From positions 744,001-808,000 of the forward strand of contig NZ_JACVAA010000001.1 of NCBI RefSeq assembly GCF_014851565.1: a DNA stretch of 64,000 nt, in the 5' to 3' direction. A program made the position numbers and the translations under genes. The notes under the pieces were generated by a model. It searched no databases and was not told the origin of the DNA. It was given only the letters and a program-made list of their open reading frames with translations. This stretch comes from Pseudomonas sp. PDM15 (GTDB taxonomy: Bacteria > Pseudomonadota > Gammaproteobacteria > Pseudomonadales > Pseudomonadaceae). Below are positions 7,888 through 15,996 of this stretch, piece after piece (the first letter of the stretch is position 1; every line of letters begins with the position of its first letter).

Positions 7888-10359
7888 GTGCATTCCGCCG
7901 ATCCGAACCCGGAAGAGCCGCTTTCCCGCCTGCTGCTCAAGCTGGTCTGGGAGCTGTTCAAGCTGGTCGCGCCCATCGTGGTGCTGACCTTGCTTCACCC
8001 CTTGCTGGCTCTGGGGCTGGTGCTGCTGGCCGCGCTGCTCGCCTGGGGTGCGGTGCGTCTCGCCTGGCTGAGTCTGGCGCGCCTGTGCAACGGGCTGGTG
8101 ACCGCCGGCGCCATTGGCTTCGGTTTCTCCATCATCCACTGGGCGCCGACCTGGTGGGGCATCCCTGCGGGCATCCTCCTTCTATTTACCGGCCTGGGCC
8201 TGGCGGCGGCGCTGGAGAGGCGCCTGGGCCTGGCCAGGGTCAAGCCGCAGCCAACCGAGGCAGCGGCGGAGAGTGGAATCAGCGCCTGGGGCGGTGACGA
8301 CCTGCTGACCCCGGAGGGCGAAGTGGTCCGCACCTTCGCCTGGGGCGAGATCGCCATGGGCGGGCCGACCTACGGCAACTACCTGTTCCCCGATGGCGTG
8401 CTGCTGGAAGGCATCGGCGCCTCGACGCGCTTTTCCAGCAGCGGTCGCTATTTCGCCGCGCCGCTGCCCAGCCGTGACACCTGGGGCTTGCTGATACTCG
8501 ACCGCCAGGAGCGACGGGTGTACCGCAGCGCCGAAGTTGGCGAATTCTGGGAGCTCGACGAGTTCAGCGACGAGGCCATCAGTGGTCGACACAGCCCGCT
8601 GGTGGGCAACCAGAGCTATTGCATGGCGCTGGTCGACCTGCTGCGCCAGAGCGAGGCCGTCGACCTGGTCGCGGTGGCCGATCTGTGGCTGGAGCCGGGC
8701 TGGTCGTTGCCGCAGGCCGACAAGGATTTTCCCGCACCTGCCGGGGATCATCGCCTGCGCGGCATCGCCCATCTACCGGAGCGCTTGCGCGAGCTGGACG
8801 ATCCGCTGGACCCGCTGCGCTACCCGAGCCTGCGTCTGGAGATCGATGGCCAGCCCAGCGACCTGCTGATCGCCGCCGAGGCGGCGCCGGTGTGGCGTGC
8901 CGATGGCCAGGCGCTGGTGTGCCATGCCGCCGCGCTGCAGTCGACGCCGCATTGGCCGCGACCGCTCTGGCTGTGGCAGGCCGGAGAGGGCTGGCGGCAG
9001 CTGCCCGAACCCTGGGTCGCCGCGGACGACGAGCCCGGCCTGTCCTGGGAAGGGCCGCGTGAGTTGGACGAACGGACGCTGACGCTGTCCGGGCGAATGA
9101 ACACGCCACAGCTCGACCATCTGCGCTTCGGCTATGCACTACATGACTACTACAGCGATGTGGAAACCTGCATCGGCCACGATGCCGAGGGCCGCATCCT
9201 GGCGGGCGAGCAGTGCGGTGCTGGTTTGGCCCGCATGTTGCCTCTGATGGGCGAGGGGCGGCGTGGCGAAGGCGCCATACTGGGCGAGCCCTTGCTCGGT
9301 GGCGAACCCCCACGTTTCGAATGGCTGCGCGACAGCTCCGACGGACGTGTGGGGACATACGCCTGTCGTATCGGTGACTGGGTGCTGGAAGGCCAGTGGC
9401 TGCTCGATCACCGAGTCTCCGACTGTGGTCGCTACCTGGCCCTGGTGGCTTTCGCCGAGGCGCCTGCCGTGCCACACCGCGTCTGTGTGGTGGATGTGCA
9501 GCGGCGTCGCCTGCTGGAATTCGCCGGGCGACCGCTGGTGGCGCGCCTGCTGGATTTTCGCGCTGGCGTCCTCAGCTTGGCCCAGGTGCGCGGCCGCCTC
9601 GCTCGCGACGAGGACGACACACCGCTGCGCCGCTTCGACCGAGCCGCGCCAGCGGCGCTGCGAGCGGCGCGCTTTGTCGAGCGGGAGGAGGACTCGCGCC
9701 TCTACTACCAGCGCCTGGAGCTGCGTGTTGGCCAGGAGGCGCTGGCGGCCCTGCCGAGCTGGCGTGTGGTCGAGCGCCCGCAGGTGGCCAATGCCGACGG
9801 CGATTTCGTGCTGCCGGCGCCGGGAGGCGGTGATGCGGCCTGGCTGTTCGGTGCCCAGAGCGAGTATCGCGACCATTACCTGCGCGAGCGCCATCCGCGC
9901 GGTGGCGGTTGTCTGCTCACCGCTTCGGGGTTGGCGGTGGCCGATCTGGGGCCGTCGCTGATCTGGTCCGATGATGGCCGTTACCTGGCGCTGACCCGGC
10001 ATATCCCGCGCATGCAGCTGGCGGAGCGGGTCGACACCGACCAATGGCAGCTGTTGTTGCTCGATATCCAGGAGCGCAACCTGCGCAGCACCGGCAGCCA
10101 TATCGGCTGCATGCCGCAGTTCCTGCATTTCACGAACGGGGTGATCGAATGGCGGGTGCTGCCGAGCGACTGGGAGCACGAGGATTCGGCCGCCGAATGG
10201 CAGTTGCGCAGTCTGCAGCTGAGCGAGCTGTTGCCGCTGTGTGGGACGCACCTGCAGGCGCGCGGTGCGCTCTGGCTGCCGCCCGAGGAGCTGGTTCGCG
10301 CCGGCCAGTGGCAGGGGCTGGATGCCGCTGCGCTGCAGGCCTGGCGCAACATCGGGTAA
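7888..10359 (+). CDS. Large membrane-anchored protein of unknown function
   Basis: 823 residues, unrecognised. The GTG at 7888 has an AAGGAG site 7 bases upstream; the nearby ATG at 7869 is in another frame. Residues 15-60 and about 70-105 hold two or three hydrophobic segments (KLVAPIVVLTLLHPLLALGL; IHWAPTWWGIPAGILLLFTG). The remaining 700 residues are soluble and contain repeated propeller-like strands: SGRYFAAP (185), CGRYLALV (513) and DGRYLALT (696), each followed by a hydrophobic LLxLD-type strand. I infer a cytoplasmic beta-propeller-like domain; no enzyme motif is visible. It follows the vWA/sigma/anti-sigma genes after 54 bases and may belong to their regulon. Confidence 0.75.
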   Translation: MHSADPNPEEPLSRLLLKLVWELFKLVAPIVVLTLLHPLLALGLVLLAALLAWGAVRLAWLSLARLCNGLVTAGAIGFGFSIIHWAPTWWGIPAGILLLFTGLGLAAALERRLGLARVKPQPTEAAAESGISAWGGDDLLTPEGEVVRTFAWGEIAMGGPTYGNYLFPDGVLLEGIGASTRFSSSGRYFAAPLPSRDTWGLLILDRQERRVYRSAEVGEFWELDEFSDEAISGRHSPLVGNQSYCMALVDLLRQSEAVDLVAVADLWLEPGWSLPQADKDFPAPAGDHRLRGIAHLPERLRELDDPLDPLRYPSLRLEIDGQPSDLLIAAEAAPVWRADGQALVCHAAALQSTPHWPRPLWLWQAGEGWRQLPEPWVAADDEPGLSWEGPRELDERTLTLSGRMNTPQLDHLRFGYALHDYYSDVETCIGHDAEGRILAGEQCGAGLARMLPLMGEGRRGEGAILGEPLLGGEPPRFEWLRDSSDGRVGTYACRIGDWVLEGQWLLDHRVSDCGRYLALVAFAEAPAVPHRVCVVDVQRRRLLEFAGRPLVARLLDFRAGVLSLAQVRGRLARDEDDTPLRRFDRAAPAALRAARFVEREEDSRLYYQRLELRVGQEALAALPSWRVVERPQVANADGDFVLPAPGGGDAAWLFGAQSEYRDHYLRERHPRGGGCLLTASGLAVADLGPSLIWSDDGRYLALTRHIPRMQLAERVDTDQWQLLLLDIQERNLRSTGSHIGCMPQFLHFTNGVIEWRVLPSDWEHEDSAAEWQLRSLQLSELLPLCGTHLQARGALWLPPEELVRAGQWQGLDAAALQAWRNIG

Positions 10360-10428
10360 ATCCTTTGGCTTGCCATATTCGAAGTCAGGGGCGAGCATTG
10401 AGGCATCAGTTTGCGAAACCTGCCTGCC

Positions 10429-10986
10429 ATGAAATTCATTCGAGTGATGGCGCTGCCGCTGGTTTTGGGCCTGCTGGCTGCCTGCGACGAAGCGCCCAAG
10501 CCACCGAGCCCGGTGCCGGAGCCGCACAAGACCGAATCGGCTACTGCCAAGGCACAGCCCGCGGAGCCCGCCGATCCTGCGCCTGTGGTCAGCAACAAGC
10601 TGGTGCCCGAGAAACTTTCCGTAGTCGCACCCCAGCCGCAGTCGGAATCTGCCGAGGCGGAGGTGCGGGCGGCTCCACCGGATAAGGCCCCAGCTGTTGC
10701 CCGGGTCATCCCCAAGGCCGCCGAAAAGACCGCTGCCAAGTCGCCGAAGCCGGAGCCACTGCCGGAAAAGCTCGATCTGCGCCTGCCAAAAGAATTGGTC
10801 GAGACCCTGGAGCCCGCCCCCCAAGGGCAACAGCCGGAGCAGGGCTTGTTGCCGCCGCTGTTTGTCGAGAAACAGAATGAGCCGGGGCCCTATCAGATCA
10901 ATGGCCGGCTGATTACCAACGACCGCGAACACGACTACCTGGACTCGGTAGAGGGCGCGGAACTGCAGATCGAATTCCGCAGATAG
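10429..10986 (+). CDS. Putative lipoprotein, Pro/Lys/Glu-rich
   Basis: 185 residues from the ATG at 10429. Lipoprotein signal MKFIRVMALPLVLGLLAAC, then a low-complexity region rich in Pro, Ala, Lys and Glu (about 25-130), and a more ordered C-terminal part ending DSVEGAELQIEFRR. A TTG at 10411 in frame, with GAGG 7 bases upstream, would add six residues (MRNLPA) and is a real alternative because the ATG has no clear ribosome binding site. Function unknown; the composition resembles an envelope-spanning spacer. Confidence 0.7.
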   Translation: MKFIRVMALPLVLGLLAACDEAPKPPSPVPEPHKTESATAKAQPAEPADPAPVVSNKLVPEKLSVVAPQPQSESAEAEVRAAPPDKAPAVARVIPKAAEKTAAKSPKPEPLPEKLDLRLPKELVETLEPAPQGQQPEQGLLPPLFVEKQNEPGPYQINGRLITNDREHDYLDSVEGAELQIEFRR

Positions 10987-10993
10987 CCCAAAG

Positions 10994-11013
10994 CGCCGCC
11001 AGATCGGGCGGCG
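10994..11013. terminator. GC-rich stem-loop between convergent genes
   Basis: CGCCGCC pairs with GGCGGCG around a 6-base loop, between the stops of the lipoprotein gene and atuG. There is no T-tract on either side, so termination is only suggested by its position. Confidence 0.4.
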
Positions 11014-11024
11014 TGGGGACTTCG

Positions 11025-11843
11025 TCAGTCGACGAACAGATCGGTCATCAGCTTGCCAGCTGGGTCGTAGCGGTACTGCTCGAAGTCGCTCTGGCCTTGT
11101 TCACGCAGGATCTCCTCATCGATCAGCAGGCGACCGCTGATCGTGCGCTCGCTGCTGGCGAGGATGGCGCAGGCGGCGTCGGCCATGATCGCTGGCAGAC
11201 GCGCGGCCTTCATCACTGCCGGGCCGCCGGCCTCGAATTCGATGGCGGCGGTGGCGATCACCGTTTTCGGCCACAGCGAGTTGACGCTGATGCCGTACTT
11301 CCTGAATTCCTCGTGCATCCCTAAGGTCAGCATGCTCATGCCGTACTTGGTGGTGGTGTAGGGGCCGTAGCTGGCGAACCACTTGGGGTTGAGGTTGAGC
11401 GGTGGCGACAGGCTGAGGATGTGGCCCTTGCTCTGTTTCAGGTAAGGCAGCGCGGCCTGGCTGCAGACCATCACCGCGCGGCTGTTGATCTGGTACATCA
11501 GGTCGAAGCGCTTGGGTTCCAGGTGTTCGACCCCCTTGAGGCGGATGGCGCCCGCGTTGTTGATCAGCGCATCGATGCCGCCGAAGTGTGCGGCGGCCTG
11601 AGCCATGGCGGCTTTCACGGCTTCTTCGTCACGTACGTCCAGTTGCAGGGCCAGGGCCTTGCCGCCGGCGGCCTCGACTTCGGCGGCCACTGAATGGATG
11701 GTGCCCGGCAGCTTGGCGTGGGCTTCGGCGCTCTTGGCGGCGATGACGATATTGGCGCCTTGGGCGGCTGCCTTGAGGGCGATCTCGCGGCCGATGCCAC
11801 GGCTGGCACCGGTGATGAACAGGGTCTTTCCTTGCAGTGACAT
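11025..11843 (-). CDS. atuG: Short-chain dehydrogenase/reductase AtuG
   Basis: 272 residues. Rossmann nucleotide-binding motif TGASRGIG, the NNAG strand, and a YTTTK active-site pair (YxxxK) after a serine in LSLSPPL. The C-terminal half resembles HSDL2-type SDRs. It is the last gene of the terpene-utilisation operon, 38 bases after atuF, matching the position of atuG in the cluster atuABCDEFGH. In the pathway an oxidoreductase is needed to turn citronellol/citronellal-type intermediates toward the acid, but the exact substrate of AtuG is not established. Confidence 0.8.
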   Translation of the reverse strand: MSLQGKTLFITGASRGIGREIALKAAAQGANIVIAAKSAEAHAKLPGTIHSVAAEVEAAGGKALALQLDVRDEEAVKAAMAQAAAHFGGIDALINNAGAIRLKGVEHLEPKRFDLMYQINSRAVMVCSQAALPYLKQSKGHILSLSPPLNLNPKWFASYGPYTTTKYGMSMLTLGMHEEFRKYGISVNSLWPKTVIATAAIEFEAGGPAVMKAARLPAIMADAACAILASSERTISGRLLIDEEILREQGQSDFEQYRYDPAGKLMTDLFVD

Positions 11844-11881
11844 GGGTGTTGCTCCCGTTTCTTGTTCGTTCGGCTGGTGAC

Positions 11882-13870
11882 TCAGGCTTCTTCGGCGGCG
11901 ACTTCCACCAGCAGCTGGCGGCTTTTCACCTGGTCGCCCTGGCTGACCTGCACGCGACGGATCACGCCATCCATGCCGGCCTTGAGCGGGTGCTCCATTT
12001 TCATCGCCTCCAGTACCAGCAGCAGTTGGCCCTTGCTCACCTGCTGCCCCTCGCTGACCAGCACGTCGACGATGGCGCCGTCCATCGGCGCCTTCACCGT
12101 GCCGGAGGCCGCGCCTTCGGCGCCGCTGGCCGGCTCGTGGGTGACGTCGATGAGCTCCAGGTTGCCGCCGTTGCCGTACAGCCAGACGTGCTCGCCATCC
12201 TGGTGATAGGCCAGGCGGCGGCGTACGCCGTCCAGCTCAAGGGTGGCCCAGCGGCCGTCGCTGGCCAGCAGGCGCAGCTCGACGGTCTGTTCGCCGACCT
12301 GCGCGCGCAACTGCGGCTGCTCGCCGGTCTGCAGCACCTGCAGCTCCACCACATGTTTCTGTTCACCCTGCTTGAGAACGAAGCGCCAGGGCGCGCCGCC
12401 GCTGTTGCGCCAACCGGAGAGGCCCGGCTGGTGCGCGCGGGCGCTCGCTGACGCCTGGTAGAGCAGGGCGGCGACAGAGGCCAGCTCGCTGGCAGCCGGC
12501 GCTTGTGGCGCCAGGCTCGGGTCACTGGCGAAGTGCTCGCCGATAAAGGCGGTGGTGGCGTTGCCAGCGGCGAACTCGGGGTGTGCCAGCAGGTTGGCGA
12601 GGAAGCGCTGGTTGCCGTTGACGCCGAGCAGCACGCAGTCCTCCACGGCGCGTACCAGCTTGCGCCGGGCCTCGTCGCGGGTGGCGCCGTAGGCGATGAC
12701 CTTGGCCAGCATCGGGTCGTAGAACGGGGTCACGGCCTGGCCTTCGACCAGACCGTGGTCGATGCGCACGCCATCGCGCAGCGCCGGTTCCCAGCGCAGT
12801 ACCTGGCCGGTCTGCGGCAGGAAGTTGTGCGTTGCATCCTCGGCGTACAGGCGCACTTCCATGGCGTGGCCGCTGAGGCGGATTTCATCCTGCTTGAGCG
12901 GCAGTGGTTGGCCTTCGGCCGCGCGAATCTGCCAGGCGACCAGGTCTTGCCCTGTGATCAGTTCGGTGACCGGGTGCTCGACCTGCAGGCGGGTATTCAT
13001 TTCCAGGAAGTAGAAGGCGCCGCTGCTATCCAGCAGGAATTCCACGGTACCGGCGCCGACGTAATTCACCGACGCAGCAGCCTTCACCGCCGCCTCGCCC
13101 ATGGCCTGGCGCAGCTCGGGCGTCATCACCGGGCAGGGCGCTTCCTCGACCACTTTCTGGTGGCGACGCTGCACCGAGCAGTCGCGCTCGCCGAGGTAGA
13201 CGATATTGCCGTGCTGGTCGCCGAATACCTGGATTTCCACGTGGCGCGGCTGGATCACCGCGCGCTCGAGAATCAGCTCGCCGGAGCCGAAGGCGTTCTG
13301 CGCCTCCGAACGGGCGGTACGGATCTGTGCCGCCAGCTCGGACGATTCATGTACCAGGCGCATACCGCGGCCACCGCCGCCGGCGCTGGCCTTGATCATC
13401 AGCGGGTAGCCGATGCGCTCGGCCTCGCGGGCCAGGGTTTCGTCGTCCTGGGCGGCGCCTTCGTAGCCGGGAATGCACGGCACGCCGGCTTCGAGCATGG
13501 CGATCTTCGACAGGCGCTTGCTGCCCATCAGGTGGATGGCTTCCACGGTCGGACCGATGAAGACGATGCCGGCCGCCTCGCAGGCGCGGGCGAAGTCGGC
13601 GTTCTCGGAAAGGAAGCCGTAGCCGGGGTGGATCGCGTCGGCACCGGTCTTGCGCGCCGCGGCGATGATGTTGTCGATCACCAGGTACGACTGGTTGACC
13701 TGGGCCGGGCCGATGCACACGGCCTCGTCGGCCAATTGCACATGGCGCGCGCCTGCATCGGCCTCGGAGTACACCGCTACGGTGCGGTAGCCGAGGTCCT
13801 GGGCGGTGCGCATCACCCGGCAGGCGATCTCGCCGCGGTTGGCGATCAGAATCTTGTTGAATGCAGCCAT
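11882..13870 (-). CDS. atuF: Geranyl-CoA carboxylase alpha (biotin) subunit
   Basis: 662 residues. Biotin carboxylase domain (about 1-450): KILIANRGEIACRVMRTA, glycine-rich ATP loop KASAGGGGRGM, EMNTRLQVEHPVTE. Biotinyl domain at the C-terminus with EAMKM, the biotinylated Lys being residue 624. Catalyses ATP-dependent carboxylation of biotin; the AtuC subunit transfers CO2 to cis-geranyl-CoA. By sequence alone it could be a methylcrotonyl-CoA carboxylase alpha subunit; the operon with atuA, atuB and the divergent atuR decides for geranyl-CoA. It is separated from atuE by 138 bases holding an inverted-repeat element. Confidence 0.88.
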   Translation of the reverse strand: MAAFNKILIANRGEIACRVMRTAQDLGYRTVAVYSEADAGARHVQLADEAVCIGPAQVNQSYLVIDNIIAAARKTGADAIHPGYGFLSENADFARACEAAGIVFIGPTVEAIHLMGSKRLSKIAMLEAGVPCIPGYEGAAQDDETLAREAERIGYPLMIKASAGGGGRGMRLVHESSELAAQIRTARSEAQNAFGSGELILERAVIQPRHVEIQVFGDQHGNIVYLGERDCSVQRRHQKVVEEAPCPVMTPELRQAMGEAAVKAAASVNYVGAGTVEFLLDSSGAFYFLEMNTRLQVEHPVTELITGQDLVAWQIRAAEGQPLPLKQDEIRLSGHAMEVRLYAEDATHNFLPQTGQVLRWEPALRDGVRIDHGLVEGQAVTPFYDPMLAKVIAYGATRDEARRKLVRAVEDCVLLGVNGNQRFLANLLAHPEFAAGNATTAFIGEHFASDPSLAPQAPAASELASVAALLYQASASARAHQPGLSGWRNSGGAPWRFVLKQGEQKHVVELQVLQTGEQPQLRAQVGEQTVELRLLASDGRWATLELDGVRRRLAYHQDGEHVWLYGNGGNLELIDVTHEPASGAEGAASGTVKAPMDGAIVDVLVSEGQQVSKGQLLLVLEAMKMEHPLKAGMDGVIRRVQVSQGDQVKSRQLLVEVAAEEA

Positions 13871-13911
13871 GTTGTTTTTCTACTCCTGCCGTGCAAACCG
13901 CTTCGGTCTGT

Positions 13912-13999
13912 GTAGGGTGGATGGCCACCCCGTGGATCGCGCTTTATCGAGCCACCGGGCGGTGTTCTTGGTGGGTGTAGAAAGCGACATCCACCCTAC
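13912..13999. repeat. 88-bp inverted-repeat element, copy 1
   Basis: GTAGGGTGGATG at 13912-13923 is repeated inverted as CATCCACCCTAC at 13988-13999: a perfect 12-base terminal inverted repeat around a GC-rich core. It fills most of the atuE-atuF gap. A second related copy lies at 18506-18588. Elements with GTAGGGTGGA ends are, from memory, common between genes in Pseudomonas. Confidence 0.75.
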
Positions 14000-14008
14000 G
14001 AGCTGTTG

Positions 14009-14806
14009 TTATTGAGCCCAAGAGGGCTTGCGCTTCTGCACGAAGGCCATGGTGCCTTCCACGCCTTCTCCGCTTACTACCGCCTCGGCGAACTGGCCGG
14101 CGGCGTGGTCGAGCAGGTTGCCGAGGTGTTCCGTCTCGGTGGCCAGCAGCAATGCCTTGGTCGCCGCGTTGGCGCCGGGGGCGCACTGGCGGATCTGCTG
14201 CAGGCATTCGGCGAGGCGGTCGACCACGGCCTGGTCGTCGGCTTCGCTGAAGTGCACCAGGCCCAGGCGCAGGGCCTCGGCACCGTCGAAACGGGCGGCG
14301 GTGAGGGCCAGGCGGCGGGCCTGGGTCAGGCCGATGCGCTTGACCACGAACGGCGCGATCTGCGCAGGGAGAATCCCCAGGCTGGTTTCCGGCAGGCCGA
14401 ACTTGGCGCCCTGGTGGGCGATGGCGATATCGGACACACAGGCCAGGCCGAAGCCGCCGCCGAGCACCGCGCCTTCCAGTACGGCGACCAGTACCTGCGG
14501 CGCGGCCTGGGCCTCTTCCAGCAGGCTGCCGAAGGCGCGGTTCAGCTCGCGGTAGGCATCGCCCCCCTTGGCCCGCGCACCGGCCATGTCCTTGATATCG
14601 CCGCCGGCGCAGAAGTGGCCGTCGGCGCCGCGCAGCACCAGGGCGCGCACGGCCTGGTCGCCACGCACCGCGCGCAGCACGGCGCGCAGTTCCTCGACCA
14701 TCGCCAGGCTCATGGCGTTGCGGCTGTCCGGGCGGTTGAGGGTGACGTAGAGCACGCCCTCGACCTGTTCCAGCAGCAAGGTTTGGCAGTTCGGCAGTTC
14801 GGCCAT
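14009..14806 (-). CDS. atuE: Isohexenylglutaconyl-CoA hydratase
   Basis: 265 residues of the crotonase superfamily. Oxyanion-hole segments HFCAGGDIKDM (about 65-75) and GAVLGGGFGLACVSD, and the catalytic-glutamate region LPETSLGILP are present. In the acyclic terpene pathway the enzyme hydrates isohexenylglutaconyl-CoA, the product of geranyl-CoA carboxylase; the liu homologue LiuC acts on methylglutaconyl-CoA. Gene order (after atuD, before atuF) gives the assignment. Only 10 bases separate it from atuD. Confidence 0.87.
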   Translation of the reverse strand: MAELPNCQTLLLEQVEGVLYVTLNRPDSRNAMSLAMVEELRAVLRAVRGDQAVRALVLRGADGHFCAGGDIKDMAGARAKGGDAYRELNRAFGSLLEEAQAAPQVLVAVLEGAVLGGGFGLACVSDIAIAHQGAKFGLPETSLGILPAQIAPFVVKRIGLTQARRLALTAARFDGAEALRLGLVHFSEADDQAVVDRLAECLQQIRQCAPGANAATKALLLATETEHLGNLLDHAAGQFAEAVVSGEGVEGTMAFVQKRKPSWAQ

Positions 14807-14816
14807 GGTCGCGCCC

Positions 14817-15977
14817 TCAGCCTTTCTTTTTGCCGGGCAGAATGCCCATCAGCTTGCAGATGATGCCGAGCATGATTTCGTCGGCGCCGCCGCCGATGCT
14901 CACCAGGCGCACATCGCGGTAGGCGCGCGATACCGGGTTGTCCCACATGAAGCCCATGCCGCCCCAGTACTGCAGGCAGCTGTCGGTGACTTCGCGGCCC
15001 AGGCGCCCGGCCTTGAGCTTGGCCATGGAGGCCAGCTTGGTCACGTCGCGGCCTTTCACATACAGCTCGGTGGCGTGGTAGACGAGGGCGCGCAGTGCTT
15101 CGATCTCGCTCTGCAGCTCGGCCATGCGGAAGTGGATGATCTGGTTGTCGATCAGCGGCTGGCCGAAGGTGTGGCGCTGCTTGCAGTACTCGATGGTGCT
15201 GTCCACGCAGTACTCCAGGCCCTTGATCATGTTGGCCGCGCCGAACATGCGCTCTTCCTGGAACTGCAGCATCTGCATCATGAAGCCGGCGCCCTCGGCG
15301 CCGATGCGGTTGCGCTGCGGCACACGCACGTTGTCGAAGAACACCTGGGCGGTCTCCGAGCTGCGCATGCCGAGCTTGTCCAGGTGCGGGCTGAGGGTGA
15401 TGCCCGGGGTGTTCATCGGCACCACGATCAGCGACTTGTTGACATGGGGCTTGTCGTCGCTGGTGTTGGCCAGCAGGCAGATAAAGTCGGCACTCGGAGA
15501 GTTCGTAATCCACATCTTGCTGCCGTTGATCACGTAGTCGTCGCCGTCCTTGCGCGCGCTGGTCTTCAGCCCGGCCACGTCGGAACCGGCGCCGACTTCG
15601 GACACGCCGATGCAGCCGACCATGTCGCCGGCGATGGCGGGGCGCAGGAATTCCTCGCGCAGCTCATCGGAACCGAAGCGCGCCAGGGCCGGGGTGCACA
15701 TGTCGGTCTGCACGCCGATGGCCATGGGGATGCCGCCACAGTGGATGGTGCCGAACTCTTCGGCGGCGACCACCGAGTAGCTGTAGTCGAGGCCCATGCC
15801 GCCGAATTTCTCCGGCTTGGAGATGCCCAGCAGACCTAGGTCGCCGGCCTTCTTGAAGATCTCGTGCATGGGGAACTTGCCGGCCTTTTCCCACTCGTCC
15901 ACGTGCGGGTTGATCTCGTGCTCGACGAAGTTGCGCACGGTACGGCGGAGTTCTTCGTGTTCCTGGGTAAAGATCAT
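14817..15977 (-). CDS. atuD: Citronellyl-CoA dehydrogenase (acyl-CoA dehydrogenase)
   Basis: 386 residues, FAD-dependent acyl-CoA dehydrogenase. Seen: CIGVSEVGAGSDVAGLKT, the WITNSPSADF strand, RIGAEGAGFMMQM, and QYWGGMGFM near the C-terminus. The start ATG at 15977 (MIFTQEHEELRRTVRNF) is preferred over an upstream frame extension because GGGAGA precedes it and the extra 39 residues look non-native. AtuD oxidises citronellyl-CoA to geranyl-CoA, feeding the carboxylase. The atuC stop is 19 bases upstream. IVD (liuA-type) activity is the alternative, disfavoured by context. Confidence 0.88.
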   Translation of the reverse strand: MIFTQEHEELRRTVRNFVEHEINPHVDEWEKAGKFPMHEIFKKAGDLGLLGISKPEKFGGMGLDYSYSVVAAEEFGTIHCGGIPMAIGVQTDMCTPALARFGSDELREEFLRPAIAGDMVGCIGVSEVGAGSDVAGLKTSARKDGDDYVINGSKMWITNSPSADFICLLANTSDDKPHVNKSLIVVPMNTPGITLSPHLDKLGMRSSETAQVFFDNVRVPQRNRIGAEGAGFMMQMLQFQEERMFGAANMIKGLEYCVDSTIEYCKQRHTFGQPLIDNQIIHFRMAELQSEIEALRALVYHATELYVKGRDVTKLASMAKLKAGRLGREVTDSCLQYWGGMGFMWDNPVSRAYRDVRLVSIGGGADEIMLGIICKLMGILPGKKKG

Positions 15978-15996
15978 TGTTGTTATCTCCCTAGAG

